DNA from: Bacillota bacterium
GTDB lineage: Bacteria; Bacillota; UBA4882; UBA8346
Direction: 5' to 3'
Assembly (NCBI GenBank): GCA_023415835.1
Contig: JAEZJK010000096.1
Span: forward strand, 1-6,427
Length of the DNA: 6,427 nucleotides
How positions within the stretch are numbered: position 1 is the stretch's first letter; every line of letters starts with the position of its first letter. Shown here piece by piece: positions 5,494 through 6,427 of this stretch. Made by a program: the position numbers and the translations under genes. The notes under the pieces were generated by a model. It made no database searches, was not told where the DNA came from, and saw only the letters and a list, made by a program, of their open reading frames with translations.

Positions 5494-6174
5494 GTGGAAG
5501 AATTATTAACTGCCCTGGCCAAATCCAACCTTTTTAAAGGATTTTCCATGGTGGAATTAAAAATGATTTTAGAAATTGTCCCCCATCAAGTGAAGGGTAT
5601 TGGCAAGGGTGAACCCTTAGCCATTGAGGGCGATCCTTGCCCCGGAATCGGCATCATGACAATGGGGAGCGCAGAGATCCAGCGGATTTACGCCACGGGA
5701 AAATCGGTCACTATCGATACTTTGAAACCGGGCGATTCCTTCGGGGAGATTATTCTCTTTTCCGATGTGAGTTGGTATCCGGTAACGATTATCACCCGGG
5801 AAACTACCCAAGCGGTATTTTTATCAAAAGCGGCGGTCATCGATTTATGCAGCACCCATCCGGTGTTCCTTAACAATCTCCTCCGGCAACTCTCCAACCG
5901 GATTATCCTTTTGAACCAACGGATTAAAAGCCTTTCCTACCAAACGATCCGCCAAAAAATCGCCGACCTGCTTTTAGGTGAATACCGGCGCCAGAAGAAC
6001 TCCCATTTAAATCTCACTTTTTCCCGTAAGGAGATGGCTGAACAATTAGGGATACCCCGCCCGTCCTTATCAAGAGAACTAGCCTTAATGAAAGACGAAG
6101 GTTTGATCGATTTTCAACTGAATTCCTTTGTCATCCTAGACGTGGATCGATTTAGGGAGTGTTTGATGGAGTAA
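5494..6174 (+). CDS. Crp/Fnr-family transcriptional regulator
   Basis: This 226-residue protein has the usual Crp/Fnr length and layout. A cyclic-nucleotide-like effector domain covers about 10-120 (GDSFGEIILFSD at 80-91 corresponds to the phosphate-binding cassette). A long dimerisation helix runs about 122-148. The winged helix-turn-helix is at about 150-222, with SRKEMAEQLGIPRPSLSREL at 177-196 and the recognition helix starting near Pro188. The Arg-Ser pair that contacts cAMP in E. coli CRP is replaced by Tyr95-Pro96, so cAMP is an unlikely ligand. Cys49, Cys119 and Cys223 are present but do not form an FNR-type N-terminal Fe-S cluster motif. The start is GTG, supported by AGGAG six bases upstream. 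It is divergent from hemerythrin-cupin with a palindrome between them, so it probably controls that operon and itself. The signal could be oxygen, NO, haem or redox state; none can be read directly. Confidence 0.92.
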   Translation: MEELLTALAKSNLFKGFSMVELKMILEIVPHQVKGIGKGEPLAIEGDPCPGIGIMTMGSAEIQRIYATGKSVTIDTLKPGDSFGEIILFSDVSWYPVTIITRETTQAVFLSKAAVIDLCSTHPVFLNNLLRQLSNRIILLNQRIKSLSYQTIRQKIADLLLGEYRRQKNSHLNLTFSRKEMAEQLGIPRPSLSRELALMKDEGLIDFQLNSFVILDVDRFRECLME

Positions 6175-6186
6175 AGGTTAGGCTAG

Positions 6187-6339
6187 ATATTTAAAATTGG
6201 TCAGCTGGAACAAGCGGGCGCTAAGATTGAAAAGCTATCAACGAAGGCTTTAAATATTCACGCCCGGACAGTTGCCTATTACTTAAACTTATCACTCGAT
6301 AATAAATATCCCCCGGCACAGCCGGGGGTTTTTCATTAA
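6187..6339 (+). pseudogene. start-less short reading frame, possible gene remnant
   Basis: An open frame of 50 codons follows the regulator gene, reading IFKIGQLEQAGAKIEKLSTK and continuing through ALNIHARTVAYYLNLSLDN before running through the downstream terminator hairpin. The first 40 residues look protein-like: an amphipathic helix, then a second helical stretch. There is no ATG, GTG or TTG start and no ribosome binding site, and a TAG stop lies just upstream. It may be the decayed tail of a gene or simply chance. I do not recognise the family. Confidence 0.2.
6310..6333 (+). terminator. strong intrinsic terminator after the Crp/Fnr regulator
   Basis: CCCCCGGC (6310-6317) and GCCGGGGG (6321-6328) form a perfect 8-bp all-GC stem with a three-base loop, followed by five T. 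It is a textbook Rho-independent terminator for plus-strand transcription. It lies about 135 bases after the regulator stop codon, giving an unusually long 3' untranslated stretch. Confidence 0.9.
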
Positions 6340-6427
6340 CGGGCATAGCCCTTTATTACTAGCCACGCCTAAACGGCGTTGGTACGATCTGCCACACGCG
6401 ATAAGCTTGTTACTTGCTACCCGTAAA
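6337..6427. other. non-coding tail with possible RNA secondary structure
   Basis: No gene is visible here. ACGGGCATAGC (6339-6349) can pair with GCTACCCGT (6416-6424) if two bases bulge out. Inside, CCACGCC (6363-6369) pairs with GGCGTTGG (6375-6382) apart from one bulged T, around a five-base loop. It does not fold as a tRNA. It may be the start of a structured RNA or a leader cut off by the window edge. Confidence 0.25.

Noticed and set aside
5617..5897. Several short open frames on both strands inside the Crp/Fnr gene
   Set aside because: All overlap the effector-domain coding region, none has a ribosome site, and none resembles a known family.
6341..6356. GGGC-ATA-GCCC hairpin followed by TTTATT as a second terminator
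   Set aside because: The stem is only four base pairs and the T tract is interrupted; the strong terminator at 6310-6333 suffices.
6337..6427. tRNA gene at the window end
   Set aside because: No acceptor-stem pairing with T-loop GTTCGA-type sequence or anticodon arm could be fitted.
1..6427. CRISPR array, insertion sequence or phage genes
   Set aside because: No regularly spaced direct repeats, transposase motifs, integrase or structural phage proteins are visible; genes and spacers look like ordinary chromosome.

Overview
The window looks like chromosomal DNA from an anaerobic Bacillota (Clostridia-like) bacterium. This is inferred from purine-rich AGGAGG-type ribosome binding sites in front of nearly every gene, TTG and GTG starts, sigma-A-type promoters, and a gene mix typical of fermentative Gram-positive anaerobes (Crp/Fnr regulator, hemerythrin, cupin, FMN-type glutamate synthase-like protein, exported pectin esterases). 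No phage, transposase, CRISPR array, rRNA or convincing tRNA gene was seen. Eight protein genes are supported, in three transcription units.

Left (1-1976, minus strand): two exported carbohydrate esterases in one operon. The first is a signal-peptide alpha/beta hydrolase (978-1976). It is followed 23 bases later by a CE12/RhgT-type SGNH rhamnogalacturonan acetylesterase with a TTG start (184-954), then a clear intrinsic terminator (121-158). Both probably remove acetyl or other ester groups from plant cell-wall polysaccharide outside the membrane. Beyond the terminator, 5-120 forms a long imperfect palindrome of unknown function.

Middle (2142-4305, plus strand): three genes reading away from the esterases. 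They are an unrecognised 87-residue helical protein, an FMN-dependent glutamate synthase-like oxidoreductase joined to it by an ATGA stop/start overlap, and a small four-helix membrane protein. The esterase operon and this operon appear to fire from back-to-back promoters whose -35 boxes overlap in one TTGTCAA sequence (2030-2036). A perfect 10-bp hairpin at 4345-4374 separates this operon from the convergent cupin gene. Its loop is complementary to the last codons of the cupin gene.

Right (4411-6174): a divergent stress or redox module. A Crp/Fnr-family regulator reads rightward (5494-6174) and a hemerythrin-like gene plus a cupin gene read leftward (5342 to 4411). Between them lies an 18-bp perfect palindrome (5438-5455). 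It is centred at exactly -41.5 from the start predicted from a perfect TATAAT box of the hemerythrin promoter, which has no good -35 box. It also lies just downstream of the regulator's own predicted start site. This suggests a compact circuit in which the regulator activates hemerythrin-cupin and represses itself, perhaps in response to oxygen, nitric oxide or redox state. The regulator transcript ends at a strong GC hairpin (6310-6333). The last part of the window has no convincing gene, only a start-less reading frame (6187-6339) and a possible structured segment (6339-6424).
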